A DNA stretch of 64,000 nt. Origin: Topomyia yanbarensis (Eukaryota > Arthropoda > Insecta > Diptera > Culicidae). Where the stretch lies: the NCBI RefSeq assembly GCF_030247195.1, contig NC_080671.1, positions 302,944,504 through 303,008,503 on the forward strand, read 5' to 3'. Under the pieces are notes generated by a model that worked only from the letters and a program-made list of their open reading frames with translations, made no database searches and was not told where the DNA came from. The position numbers and the translations under genes are program-made. Of this stretch, positions 13,921 through 24,633 are shown one piece after another (positions within the stretch are counted from its first letter, which is position 1; the number at the start of each line of letters is the position of its first letter).

Positions 13921-15410
13921 ACTTGTACGCCTCACAGACTCGTGGAGCTTTGTATTTGAAAGACGGTACAGTATGTACCGAGCGAACGGGATTGGTCTAA
14001 TTTCATTTCACGACAATAGACACAAGCATCGACTCGGCCCTCCAACAAAGAACGGCTAGAGTAACAAACTACCGATTCTTAAAGTAGTCATTCTATATAG
14101 TTAGGCGGCCATTTCTCGTGAGAAAAAAATTTCACATTGAAGGTTTTAAAAAGAAAACTAGATGTGAGTGTAAAGTCGCTGGGAGCAACTATACAGTCAT
14201 TCTAAGTTATCAATCTTGTATGGCTAGTTGCACGATCTATTGTGTTAGTGTTTGGAGGCCCAGTAACTTTAAGACATTATGCACAAGTAACTTGTTTCAG
14301 AAACACAGACAGTGGTTTTGTGTTCAAGAGATCAGCAGAAGGTGTAGTCATGAACGCACCAGTCATCGCCAGTGGTGCTATTTCTGCTTGAATTTAACGC
14401 CTTCTTCATTCACTTACTTCCAAACTGAAGTTTCACGCAGAATCGAATGCTTCAGTGCAGAAGAAACATAAACTCATTGACTAACTAAAGCATTCTTGTG
14501 ATCAAATTCTAGGTAGAAAGCTTCATCTTTTACATTTGCGATCATAAGTGAACCACGTAGTCTAAGTCTGGTGCATTTTTGTGCGAAAATTCCCTCAGAG
14601 CCAGCACAGAAAAAAAATGTTCGCTATTGAAACCGAAAATATCTGAATGAATACACTGAACGAATGAATGGAGAGGCAAACAAACGAAAAAATCCATTCA
14701 GCGTGGAGAGCATGAATTGAATTTCGTTCCTCTTTCAAACTCACTCGGGTTTGCCAATTTTCTGAGCTCAGATCATCGCCATCAGGACCATCCTCTGAAG
14801 ATGGTTTATCTTTGACCAAATTGGCGATTCAACGTTGAAAATGTTCACAGACTGCGCTAGAAGTAAAGTGTTGCTGATTTAATTTTGTTCTGCCATAGTG
14901 CATATATTTTTTTGTAAACTTTCGTAAGAGAATAACTTTGAAATAACATGCCACATTTAAATTTGCTGAGAATTGCATACGAAAACGAAGGAAAACTATC
15001 ATTTTATAAGATGATGAGTAAACATCTTTCGAAAAGGGTGTAAAACATAGTGGTTTTTAGTATTATTCGGAGGTGTAAATTCATTCAGTTTTGCATCATA
15101 CACAACCGATCCTTTTCTCTGAAAGGCTTAACAGAATCTCATACGTAGTCCAAAATATGAATGAGTTTAACATTGGTACTGATTAGGTCTCGATTTCCAG
15201 TTGAAACTTTAGTTATGGAAAGTATTTTTATAAATAAAATAATACTCCAATTACATTTCGAAGAAATGTATGAGCCAAATAGTTTCATGTTGGATGTAAT
15301 TTCCGAATAATTGCAAATAAAACTAAATTACTTACTCGTTTCATTCATATTTTTGCACTGCTAAACTTTTTTCGAGAAGAAAATGAAGTTTTTGTTGGAG
15401 GCTACGACTC
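13921..15410. other. Intronic DNA, no gene recognised
   Basis: AT-rich with scattered frames up to 117 codons (14118-14471) that lack any recognisable motif or coding character. No terminal repeats found. Confidence 0.4.
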
Positions 15411-15444
15411 GCTGGCTTTTTTCATTACGCAGTTGTGCAGCGTG

Positions 15445-16516
15445 TGTAACTTCCTTCGTTACCGCCCGCTCAGTAGCACGGAAACTCTACCCTAACCCCA
15501 GGGTCGGCACAACCCTCGCCGTGTGGTTTCTCAATGTGCAAAGGGGGAAAATCACTTTTTGATCCTACTCTACGTTTTATTTGGCACTCTAACCTGAAGG
15601 TCCCTAACGTCCCTAATACCCTATTAAAAATCACAAAGAAATTGACTTACGCTTGTAGGTGTGTAAAGTGTAGGGCCCGTTGCGCACCTGCCGCTGCCGA
15701 TATCCTCTACCGGTGACTGTAACTCGAACCAAGGCGATCTTCTTCCGGATCCCTGCTGGTCTAATGGAAGTCATACGTTCTGGAACTCGGACGCTCAACC
15801 GTGTTGAATCGGATGGCCGGTTGTCGACTCGTTGGCCCGGAAAAGCACGTGGGTAACCCTCCTGGCCTTCGGAGAACGTCGGCACTGGTCTCGATCCGAA
15901 ATATGACCCGTAATTGACGATAATACGAACGTTGCGAAACCTAATTGATTTCGGTTGCATCGACTTTAACGGTTTAATGGGTTTTCACTTTATTGCCATC
16001 AATCGATGATAGCGGGTTTTACTTATAAACTTTTTCCGAAAACAGTGTCCAAGTTTTAGTCGTGTGGATGGTTTGCTGTTCCAAGTCCAAGTCCAAGTGA
16101 CGATCGAGTCTGTTGCCGAGTTTCCCGGAACCTAGCCTCCGATTTCCCATTAATCAGCCGTGGTTACCGAATCAACTTCAGTTCTCTGGAGTATGGGTGT
16201 TAGTGGGTGTTTGTGGTGTGTACTGTTGTGTGAGCTGAATATAAACCCTAGTTTGTGCAGAGTTTTTCAATTTGATCGTTGTGCCTTCTGTCTAGTTAAA
16301 GCAATTTTAATATTTGCATAAATCATGCTAATTTAAATTTATTTTATGATTATTGATTTTAAGTTTGACATATATATCTAGTAGTTCGTTTTAATATTTA
16401 TTTTAATCCTATCTAACTAAATATTAATAAGTGATTTTACCACATATATATTTAAATTAATCCGTAGGGTCATGATAAAGCACAGTGAACCTGCGAAAAG
16501 TGAACGAAAGGTCACA
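15445..16516 (+). mobile_element. Probable solo LTR, 1072 bp
   Basis: The segment begins TGTAAC and ends GTCACA, and is flanked on both sides by CGTG (15441-15444 and 16517-16520). That fits a TG...CA LTR with a 4-bp target duplication. Without it, the flanks match the loop of the intact fold-back MITE (GTGTGGTAGTGTG and GCAGTTGTG), so its limits are precise. A TATA-like AATATAAACC lies at about 16236. No internal retrotransposon genes are present, hence solo LTR. A 4-bp duplication is commoner in Gypsy-type elements, but the family is not proven. Confidence 0.7.
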
Positions 16517-16744
16517 CGTGCCCCAACACAGTGTGGTAGTGTGACAAAAACCACAGGCACTTTTTCAAAAGTACCATTCCGATTAATCAATTATTTTTTC
16601 CAGCAACTATTTTGCGTCGTGATAATCTAATGAATCGACTGATGTTATTCTTTTAGAGCTTTGAACAGGTTTGATATGAATAAACTGGTTTATGTTTATT
16701 ACCTTCACCAACAGGCCCCTTGGCCCCAATGGTGGTTGCTTAAA

Positions 16745-18310
16745 CTAATTACATTTTAAAATTGACAACATTTTCACTTTTATCGCATTCCGCGTCCTGT
16801 TGAAGTCAAAGGCCGTCGCCACACTGTTAAAAATTCGTTGGAGTCCGGTATCAGCGCTCTGGCAACCATAGTTGGTTCTCCTGCACGGAACTCGCAGAAG
16901 GGAGTTATTGCGTAGAGCTCGAACGCGGGCTTGAAGATCCAGACGTCCGAGGATTGTAGGGCAATCCACTCTGGCAGAGAGTAAGTCCGAGACGAACAGG
17001 GCTCGAGAGCAGTCCCTCCGAATGCTGAGTGTATCGAGGTGTATTAGCTGGCAACGGTTTTCATAGCTCGGCAGCTGAAATCTGTTTCGCCATGTAAGGT
17101 GACGAAGGGCGAAGCGTATGAACCTGCGTTGGACAGCCTCGATTCTGTCAATCTCGTTCTGGTAGTACGGATTCCAAATAGCTGAACAATATTCTAACGT
17201 TGAGCGGACCAACGCGCAGTAAAGCGATTTAAGACAATATACGTCCCTGAAGTTTTTCGCAATGCGGAAGATGAACCCAAGCTGACGTGATGCCTTATCC
17301 ACGATGTATGACGTATGTGGTTTGAATGTTAATGCCGAATCCATGATGACTCCGAGATCTTTGATGTGAGAGTGTCTTGGAATGCTCGAGCCGAAGAAAT
17401 GGTAGTTAAACTGAGTGGATTGGCGTTTCCGCGTGAACGTAACGATTGAGCATTTGCTCGGGTTTAAAACCATTCTGTTTAGATCACACCACGTACTAAA
17501 GCTGTTCAGTTCCCTCTGAAGAAGCTCGGCATCGGTTTTATCCCGTATTTGTTGAAAAAATTTCATGTCGTCGGCGAAAGAAAGGCGGGGTCCTTGTAAT
17601 GTGAAATTGACGTCATTAAAGTAGAGGAGGAATATTACTGGACTGAGATGGCTTCCTTGTGGTATGCCGGATGTAGCGAAGAATGGTGCAGATAGACAGT
17701 CCTTAATGCTGATTTGGAGTTGCCTTCCATCGAGGTAGGAACGAAACCAGCACAGAAGTTGTCCATGAATGCCGAGTTTGTCCAGCTTCGCTATTGCAAT
17801 ATCATGGTTGATTTTGTCGAAGGCCGCAGATAGATACATATAAATAGCATCGGTTTGCAATCCGTCAGCGAATCCATCCATTACATATGTTGTGAACGAG
17901 AGCAGGTTTGTCGTTGTCGATCGTTTAGGCATGAAACCGTGTTGGTCATCTGCAATGTAGTGTTTGCAGTGAAAGAAAATAGGATCTAACACAACCAGCT
18001 CGAACAGTTTTGATACAGCACTTAAACACGAGATTCCCCGATATTTGTCAATGTTCGATTTGTTTCCTTTTTTATGAACTGGAAACATGTGCGCTACTTT
18101 CCAGCAGCAAGGGAATGTACCAGTAGTGAGTGATGGCTCGAAGACTCGCCGAAGTGGTTGAAGAAGCCCGCTGATGCTCTTTTTGACAAAAATCGATGAA
18201 ACACCATCTGGACCCGGGGAACAAGATGCTTTCAGTTTGGCATTTGCTGCAAGAATGGCAGCATTATCGACACAAATTCGGTTGATGGTTCGTCCTAGCG
18301 AAGGAGTTAA
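16745..18310 (-). pseudogene. CR1-like ORF2, reverse transcriptase part
   Basis: The RT copies element RNA at the cut target site. Minus-strand frame 18088-16745 is open for 447 codons and joins upstream in frame to about 18310. Visible motifs are DKYRGISCLSAVSKLFE (RT 1), GIPQGSHLSPVIFLLYFND (motif B) and SFADDMKFF (motif C, FADD). Motif A reads IYMYLSAAFDKIN, where the expected catalytic Asp before LSAAFD is Tyr (codon TAT), so the enzyme should be inactive. The C-terminal domain follows to the stop at 16745. A frameshift near 18350, at a run of seven A on the + strand, separates this part from the endonuclease frame. No RNase H domain, as expected for CR1. Confidence 0.92.
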
Positions 18311-18311
18311 A

Positions 18312-19568
18312 TTAGCGGCGGCAGCGACTTGTTGTAGTGACAGGCGCTCGTTGGAAAAAAACGCCTGAAAATTTGTCGGAGAACAGTTGGCAAATTTCCT
18401 TAGTGTCGGTACCTAAAACTCCGTTAAACGACATACAAGATGGCAAACTGGATTCTTTTCGCTGCTCGTTAACATACTTCCAGAACGACTTGGGCTTGGA
18501 TTTCAGTTGACGCTTGACGTTTCGCTGGTGTCTAAAAAAGGCGCGTCTGCTTTGTTGTTTGTATTCGTGGTTGAGTTGAAAGTAGTGATTTCGTAATGCA
18601 AGTGTCCTATGCTTCGAGAATTTTTTAAATGCAGCTCGTTTGGCAGATTTTAAACGTCTAAGGACGGTTGATTGCCAGGGAGGGTGTTCATCGGGACTAA
18701 TTGTTCGTTTTGGTACATGGCGGTCGATAAGGTAGTTAAGAATACTAGAAAACGTCATCGCTGCTTCGTTCGCGTCGTCATTGTTAATATTTTCGTCCCA
18801 GTTTATATCCAACAGCGTGCTAACGATGCTGTCGTAGTCAGCGTTTTTAAAATCGTAGACGATAGAGCTTGAGACGTCTTCAAAATTCACTCCTAGGTTA
18901 CCAGCGAATACAAGATGTAGTGGGGGATGATGACGCACCTGCTTAACTAAAGGAGTCGGTGCAGTGCAGCAGTACGGAGCGCAGTCCCGGGCACTTACAA
19001 AGCAGAGGTCCAATGTACGTCCATTATCGTTGGTGACATTATTAATTAGCCGAAGAGTTGCGCTGCTGTAGTTGTCCAAAATACAACTGGCATTGTTAAT
19101 AAGCGCAGATTTTTCGATATCCAATCGTAGAAAACCATTACTTGCTTGGCACCACGTCAAGCCAGGTAAGTTGAAGTCGCCCAGTATAACGATATCATCA
19201 GACGGGGCGGCGATCGAGGCGATAAAAGAAACGGAGGAAAGATGTACATCGATCAGGCTGGAATCACGAATTCTGTCAGGTGGAAAATACACAACGCACA
19301 GGAACAGATTGCGATCGGCAAGTTTCACTGATATCCACACTTGCTCGGAACTCGCCCACCGGTCATCGTTGATCACTCGGGCTTTTATACCACGGCGAAC
19401 GGCGATAAGCACACCACCGCCTGATGTCTTGTGGCTGTTGAGGGCATTGCGGTCACAGCGGTAGACATGGAATGTTGAACCAAAGACCTGGCGAGACAGA
19501 GTACGGTTGTCGAGCCACGTCTCGGTCAAGGCGATAACGTCGTAACAGCAACCCGTCGTCGCGAGCAA
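18312..19568 (-). pseudogene. CR1-like ORF2, AP endonuclease part
   Basis: The endonuclease nicks target DNA to prime reverse transcription. The frame gives YDVIALTETWLDN (catalytic Glu in the TETW motif), GGGVLIAVRRGIKA and VILGDFNLPGL (GDFN motif), then the linker with KRAAFKKFSKHRTL and KSFWKYVNEQRK. The frame begins abruptly at 19568 because the first part of the domain is inverted on the other strand (19567-19832). It ends in a frameshift at about 18350. There is no start codon in this frame at the break; the first codon is TTG within the domain. Confidence 0.9.
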
Positions 19569-19832
19569 ATGCCAACCATTTCTCTCGACGACGACGATAG
19601 TCGTATTTTGGGGTGCGACGCAGTTGATTCGGGATGTCTCGAATCCCCCACCACAGTCGACCAGGCGACCATGAACCGTTCCGATACTGTTCGGGGGATT
19701 GACGAAAAGATCTTCCTACACGGCAACATGGCTTCGCTCTCTGCTGTACCCGATCCGTCCTCCAACAACATCGAGGTTTACTACCAGAATGTTGGTGGCT
19801 TAAATTCATCAACGGATCATCATCTGATAACA
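19567..19832 (+). pseudogene. Inverted segment: ORF1/ORF2 junction and EN start of the CR1-like element
   Basis: Read on the + strand this gives RILGCDAVDSGCLESP, then NMASLSAVPDPSS, then VYYQNVGGLNSSTDHHL, the conserved start of a CR1 endonuclease. The continuation (LLATTGCCYDVIALTE) lies on the minus strand immediately to the left, so the 266 bp are flipped relative to the rest of the element. Imperfect inverted words CAAATG and CATCTG sit at the two breakpoints. ORF1 on the far side is in normal orientation, so this is an internal inversion rather than a simple 5' inversion. Confidence 0.85.
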
Positions 19833-19904
19833 AGATGTCGGAGCAAAAGGCAAAAAACTTGAAGCGAAGAATACATCAGCGCTTGAAGTGTTCGGAACAG
19901 ATGT

Positions 19905-21892
19905 TTTTTATTTATTTATTTATTAACAGATTAAGGCCGAAGTGGCCTGTGCCGTATACAAAAGATTCCTCCATTCCACTCGGTCCATGGCCGCGCGTCG
20001 CCAGCCACGCAGTCTGCGAAGGGTCCGCAAATCGTCTTCCACCTGGTCGATCCATCGTGCTCGCTGCGCGCCACGTCTTCTTGTACCGGTCGGATTGCAA
20101 TTGAGAACCGTTTTCACCGGGCTATTGTCCGACATTCTGGCTACGTGCCCGGCCCACCGTAGTCGTCCGATTTTCGCGGTATGACAGATGGGCGGCTCCC
20201 CCAACAGCTGATGCAGCTCATGGTTCATTCGCCGTCTTCATGTGCCGTCTTCCATCTGCACTCCACCGTAGATGGTACGCAGCACTTTCCGTTCGAAGAC
20301 ACCAAGTGCACGTTGGTCCTCCATGAGCATGGTCCAGGTCTCGTGCCCGTAGAGAACTACCGGTCTAATCAGCGTCTTGTAGATGGTCAACTTCGTACGA
20401 CGGCGAATTCTGTTCGACCGAAGTGTCTTGCGGAGGCCAAAGTAAGCACGATTTCCTGCCACGATGCGTCTACGAATCTCTCTGCTGGTATCATTGTCGG
20501 CGGTCACCAGTGAGCCCAAGTACACGAACTCTTCAACCACCTCGATTTCGTCGCCACCGATGCAAACTCGAAGCGGGCGGTTCTCATTCTCTTCTCGTGA
20601 ACCTCTTCCTATCATGTACTTTGTTTTCGACGTGTTGATGGCAAGTCCGACGCGCTTGGCTTCTCTTTTCAGTCTGATGTAGGCTTCCTCCATCTTCTCA
20701 AAGTTTCGTGCAATAATATCAACGTCATCGGCGAAGCCAAGTAGCTGAACGGACTTTGTAAAAATCGTACCACTCGTGTCGATCCCTGCTCTTCTTATTA
20801 CACCTTCCAGCGCGATGTTGAATAACAGACACGAGAGACCATCACCTTGCCGTAACCCTCTGCGTGATTCGAAGGGACTCGAGAGCGTCCCTGAGACACG
20901 TACTACGCACATCACCCGATCCATCGTCGCCTTCACTAATCGCGTCAGTTTGTCCGGGAATCCGTACTCGTGCATAATCTGCCATAGCTGATCTCGATCG
21001 ATAGTGTCGTATGCGGCTTTGAAGTCGATGAACAAATGATGTGTGGGCACATTGTACTCGCGGCATTTCTGCAGTACTTGACGAAGAGCGAACACCTGGT
21101 CCGTGGTAGATCGTTCGCTCATGAAACCCGCCTGGTACTGCCCCACGAACTCTCTTGCAATTGGTGATAGTCGACGGCATAGTATTTGGGAGAGTACCTT
21201 GTAGGCGGCGTTCAGCACGGTGATTGCTCGGTAATTACAGCAATCCAGCTTGTCGCCCTTTTTGTAGATAGGACACACGACACCTTCCATCCACTCCTCC
21301 GGTAAAATCTCCTCCTCCCAAATCTTGGTAATCACCCAGTACAGCGCTTTAGCCAGTGGCTCGCCACCGTGTTTTAGTAGCTCGCTTGGTATTTGGTCAA
21401 CCCCAGCGGCTTTATTATTTTTGAGCCGGCTAATCTCCTCCTGGATTTCTTGGAGATCCGGAGCCGGTAGTGTAATGTCTTCCGCGCGTGCTCCCAGGTG
21501 CGTTACCGTGCCATCCTCGTCGTCTGCTGCATCGCCATTCAGGTGTTCTTCGTAGTGCTGCCGCCACCTCTGGATCACCTCACACTGGTCCGTGAGAAGA
21601 TTCCCGTTTGTATCTCTGCACATGTCGGCCTGTGGTACGTGGCCCCTGCGCGAGCGGTTCAACTTCTCGTAGAATTTCCGTGTGTCTTTAGCGCGGTACA
21701 GCTGCTCCATCGCTTCGCGATCTCGGTCTTCCTGCTGGCGCTTTTTGGTCCGGAAAACCGAGTTCTGCCTGTTCCGTGCCTGTTTATATCGCGCCTCGTT
21801 CGCCCTCGTGCGGTGTTGCAGCATTCTCGCCCATGCTGCATTCTTCTCTTCGACTAACTGCTCGCATTCGCCGTCGTACCAGTCGCTTCTTC
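19905..21892 (-). mobile_element. RTE-like retrotransposon, 5'-truncated, inserted in CR1
   Basis: A 10-bp target duplication GAACAGATGT flanks it (19895-19904 and 21893-21902). The 3' end carries a short-repeat tail (AATAAATAAATAAATAA on the minus strand), typical of RTE elements, which lack long poly(A). The 5' end is cut inside the linker between endonuclease and RT. Excising it with one duplication copy restores the CR1 ORF1 reading frame, so it inserted after CR1. Confidence 0.9.
19923..21892 (-). pseudogene. RTE-like RT ORF, truncated, one nonsense codon
   Basis: Reverse transcriptase of the inserted element. From the 5' end it reads SDWYDGECEQLVEEKN (linker), RAITVLNAAYKVLSQILCRR (RT 1-2), LFIDFKAAYDTID (motif A, Asp intact), LRQGDGLSCLLFNIALEG (motif B) and LLGFADDVDIIAR (motif C). 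Then come RPVVLYGHETWTML, and IGRLRWAGHVARM near the C-terminus. A TGA at 20238-20240 replaces the Trp expected in a DGT-W-RRR context. After it the same frame stays open to 19923. Apart from 5' truncation and that one stop the frame is intact, suggesting a fairly recent insertion. The long open frame continuing upstream past 21892 belongs to the CR1 host, not to this protein. Confidence 0.9.
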
Positions 21893-21902
21893 GAACAGAT
21901 GT

Positions 21903-22323
21903 ATACTTGCCATTTGCGGCAGGTTGGAAGACCCTTTCACCCATCCCACACACAGGACCGGGACGACTGATGATCGCTGGCTGCAAGTGCTCGACTGTGG
22001 CGGGGGGATCGAGGGCTTCCATAGTGCCAACTGCGGTGCGTCCCAGTATGCGTTGGAACCCGATGGCGGAATGCGGAGAGCAGGAACGGGGTGGTAGCAG
22101 CTTGCGGCGAGAGTCGTACGATGAGCTAGAAGCGTGAATCGGTTCAACCGTTGTATCGTTACAATTTTTATAATACTTGCCGAGAAAGGCGGCTTGGAAG
22201 ACCCTTTCCCCACCCACACATACAGGACCGGGACGACTGATGAACGCTGGCGGCAAGGGCTCGACTGTAGCGGGGGGATCGAGGGCTTCCATAGTACCAA
22301 CTGCGTTGCATCCCAGTATGCGA
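21903..22323 (-). repeat. 270-bp in-frame tandem repeat inside CR1 ORF1
   Basis: Two units offset by exactly 270 bp (TTGGAAGACCC at 21924 and 22194) encode GTMEALDPPATVE followed by ISRPGPVC and GERVFQ in each. Since 270 is 90 codons, the frame is kept. A more diverged third unit begins RILGCDAV in the inverted segment at 19567. The second unit is cut by the RTE insertion. Confidence 0.85.
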
Positions 22324-23222
22324 TCGGCATCGATACTCCTTCACAAGGGCGGTGTGGCTTGGTATAGTGGCATGGCCAATCGTTGCGGAGTCCTCTGCAG
22401 GACCATTGATGGGCCGGGTTGCATTAGAGAGGTACATGCTTCTTTTGGAGGCGGTGGAAAATCAGTCGGCGGGCTCCAAATGTTCTGGGTACGGCTGTCT
22501 TTAAATTCCCTGAGCAGTATGCCTTGCGGCTATGTGTCAGGATTAAGAGCTGCATCACGGTACTTTGGGTGAACTCCAACTTTGAAGGATATGAAGTTCA
22601 ACGTACTGACGTCTATGCCTTTTTTAACAAGCGGAATAACCTTTATCTCCTCGTTAAAATTTAGTCCTTCTTTAGACATTTTTTCGACAGTCTCTTTGCT
22701 AACGCTAGGATGAAAGCGGAAAAGATACATCCAGAGCAGCGGCGCGGGAGGTGGAACCGTAACAATGTTGCTATTATCGACTAGCTTTCGACCACCAACA
22801 AGAATATTGCTCGGATCAGGGCCATCCTCGCGACGACGCTTCTGAGGTGGTCGAGAGGTACCGGAGTTTGGCCGGACTGGAGTAGCTGTTGAAACCTTCC
22901 TAGCCAGACGCGAAATTTGCTGGTTATTTTTGGATAACTCGGCCTTTAGTTCAGCTCAGACGTCATCCGTTTTCCCAGCGATAGCAGCGATAACACATCC
23001 AAGTGAAGAAACGGTATCGCGAAAGCGAGCAAACTTCATCAGCTTGACACATTCATTGCACATCAAAAATAAGTTTGGGTTTTCCGCAAGTTTTTTCAAA
23101 AACGGCTTGTTAAGTTGTTTCCCACATTGCATATGTACCACATTTTTGCAATAACCCATACATTCAATAAAGTCGTCATCCGATTTGACGGTTTTCGCGC
23201 AGTGATCGCATGCACTTGCCAT
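21903..23222 (-). pseudogene. CR1-like ORF1 with PHD-type zinc finger
   Basis: ORF1 starts at ATG 23222 (MASACDHCAKTVKSDDDF) and has a PHD-like Cys/His pattern: CDHC, then C-X3-C, H-X2-C and CNEC. A helical stretch, a basic region (PPQKRRREDGPDP) and a C-terminal domain ending FKVGVHPKYRDAALNPD follow. All of it lies in one frame. That frame is broken by TGA at about 22956, TAG at about 22530 (Trp expected) and TGA at 22341-22343. After that it enters a 90-codon repeated segment and then the RTE insertion. ORF1 proteins of CR1 elements bind RNA; the PHD finger's role is not settled. Confidence 0.85.
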
Positions 23223-23614
23223 AATGCGTGCCGATCTGAGAATGCGAACAATGAAATATAGATGGCGCTGCGTTCGATGGAAAGTTTTGGTGGTTAAGTC
23301 ACAGAAGTTCACTCAGTTACGTTCTTCGCTGATTTTTTCGCAACACAATAGCAAACAGGAGACACTTTCACACTGCACAATAACAATGTTAAACACAAAA
23401 TACTGAGTCGATTAACACGACAAACAACGATAAAAACTTCACAAATCTCGTCAAAAAGTAAAAATAGTTGGAGCGATTTATGTAAACAACTAATCGGTAG
23501 GAATACACTGAACCAAAAAAAAATATGAATAAACTGGTGGTAAAGCTGAATATAATTTTTCCTACACACATTCAAAAAAGGTGTCTTGAACCTTAAGTAC
23601 TCCATCAATTCAGT

Positions 23615-24095
23615 GCCATTCAAATTGATATCTGAGCTGCCCTATATTAAAGTGGGTTTTTGCATCACTCGTGGTTATGAGTAGAAACCTATTTCTGCCA
23701 CAGTATGCTATAACCCCTTTGAAATCATCAGAAGGATATGATTTCTTGTGCGGAAAATCTGCCGGACAATAAACGTATTTCCGGTTGATTTTATCAACAG
23801 TCCTATTGACTGTGACAGTACAAATATCGCGAGTGGTGAGATCAACTATAATATATGCGTCAATAGTACTATTCGCAAGTATTCACGAAGCGTTTCACGT
23901 GGATTCGTCATGCCATTTGTGTAGAAAGCTATGAAGACATAGACAGATATAACATAGATTTTACCTTTGTGGAAATACGATTCTTGAACTAAACCTATGA
24001 AAGCACTTTCTTCCTGCACAAGGGGGGATGGATTCATAATTGCTATACAAGGAATTTGCGTTTCGGATTTGATCTCGTCAGTATCCGGCACTTAC
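23615..24095 (-). pseudogene. Coding-like relic, unknown protein
   Basis: On the minus strand a frame starts MPDTDEIKSETQIPC (24091). It shifts frame near 23880 and continues for about 80 codons (RDICTVTVN, then INRKYVYCPADFPHKKSYP, then GVIAYCGRNRFLLIT), ending EWH-stop at about 23620. Composition and the length of the combined frame suggest former coding sequence. I recognise no domain. It lies just outside the fold-back MITE end at 23596. A retrogene fragment, an old exon or part of an unknown transposon are all possible. Confidence 0.4.
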
Positions 24096-24633
24096 TTAGT
24101 CACATGACTGAGCTGGCACCGGATTGATCATAGCTCCAAAAACGAAAACACAATTTGTGTTTCTGAGCAAACCTCCAATTCTTCATGATGTCCCGCAAGA
24201 AAAGGTGATCTGATTAAGCTAATGAGAATTAATTAAATCGAAACTTGGTTTGGCTTAGCAAACCAATGCAATATGCTATATTTCTTCTCATTGGAGAAAA
24301 AATTAGGGAAAATCTATTTTTCTCCACTAAGAAGAAAATTATTTGAAACCATACACGCGCGTGAGGGCCTGTAACCTATAACTAAATTAGTTATGGAATT
24401 TGCATTTCGACTTCGTCTCATCAGAATTAAATCCTTTGAGGAGAAATATACCATCGTTTGTATTGCATTGGCTTGCTAAGTGCTTAATGATTATCGCTGG
24501 CTTTTATATATGTTTTAATCAAACAATATTTACCAATTTATCTGTGATATATAATGACGAGTCTGACACATCTATGGAGGGAATAGTTAAAAAATGTGAA
24601 ACAACTGAATAGCTCAATAGGCAAAATAATTTG

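Larger units (their letters stand above)
16690..23522 (-). mobile_element. CR1-like non-LTR retrotransposon, near full length, dead
   Basis: The whole block is flanked by a perfect 16-bp duplication, ATATGAATAAACTGGT (16674-16689 and 23523-23538), lying in the arm of a fold-back MITE. On the minus strand it has a 5' leader, ORF1 with a PHD-type zinc finger, a tandem-repeat region, endonuclease, reverse transcriptase and a short 3' end (GTAATAAACATAA). PHD-finger ORF1 plus AP endonuclease plus RT is the CR1-clade layout. Subtracting the RTE insertion and one duplication copy leaves about 4.8 kb. Damage includes nonsense codons in ORF1, a frameshift in ORF2, a lost RT aspartate and an internal inversion. 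Confidence 0.9.
15411..23596 (+). mobile_element. Fold-back MITE copy split by later insertions
   Basis: Three pieces of one fold-back MITE can be aligned to the intact copy at 62359-62857. They are the loop at about 15411-15444, the loop end plus right arm at 16517-16689, and the right terminus at 23523-23596, which ends CTTGAACC then TTAA. A solo LTR separates the first two pieces and a CR1-like element the last two. Removing both insertions with one copy of each target duplication restores alignment to the intact copy. The distal left arm is not recognisable upstream of 15400 and seems lost or diverged. Confidence 0.82.

Noticed and set aside
19453..19833. Minus-strand 126-codon frame
   Set aside because: It runs across the inversion breakpoint in a different frame from the endonuclease; it is a shadow of both parts.
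19569..19862. Independent + strand gene
   Set aside because: Its end matches the start of the CR1 endonuclease whose continuation is on the other strand, so it is an inverted piece of that element.
20238..22292. A single 684-residue reverse transcriptase protein
   Set aside because: A 10-bp target duplication at 21893-21902 shows that the N-terminal third belongs to the CR1 ORF1 repeat, not to the RTE element.
21498..22572. Plus-strand frames of 119-151 codons opposite the RTE and CR1 ORFs
   Set aside because: They are antisense shadows of the retrotransposon coding strand.
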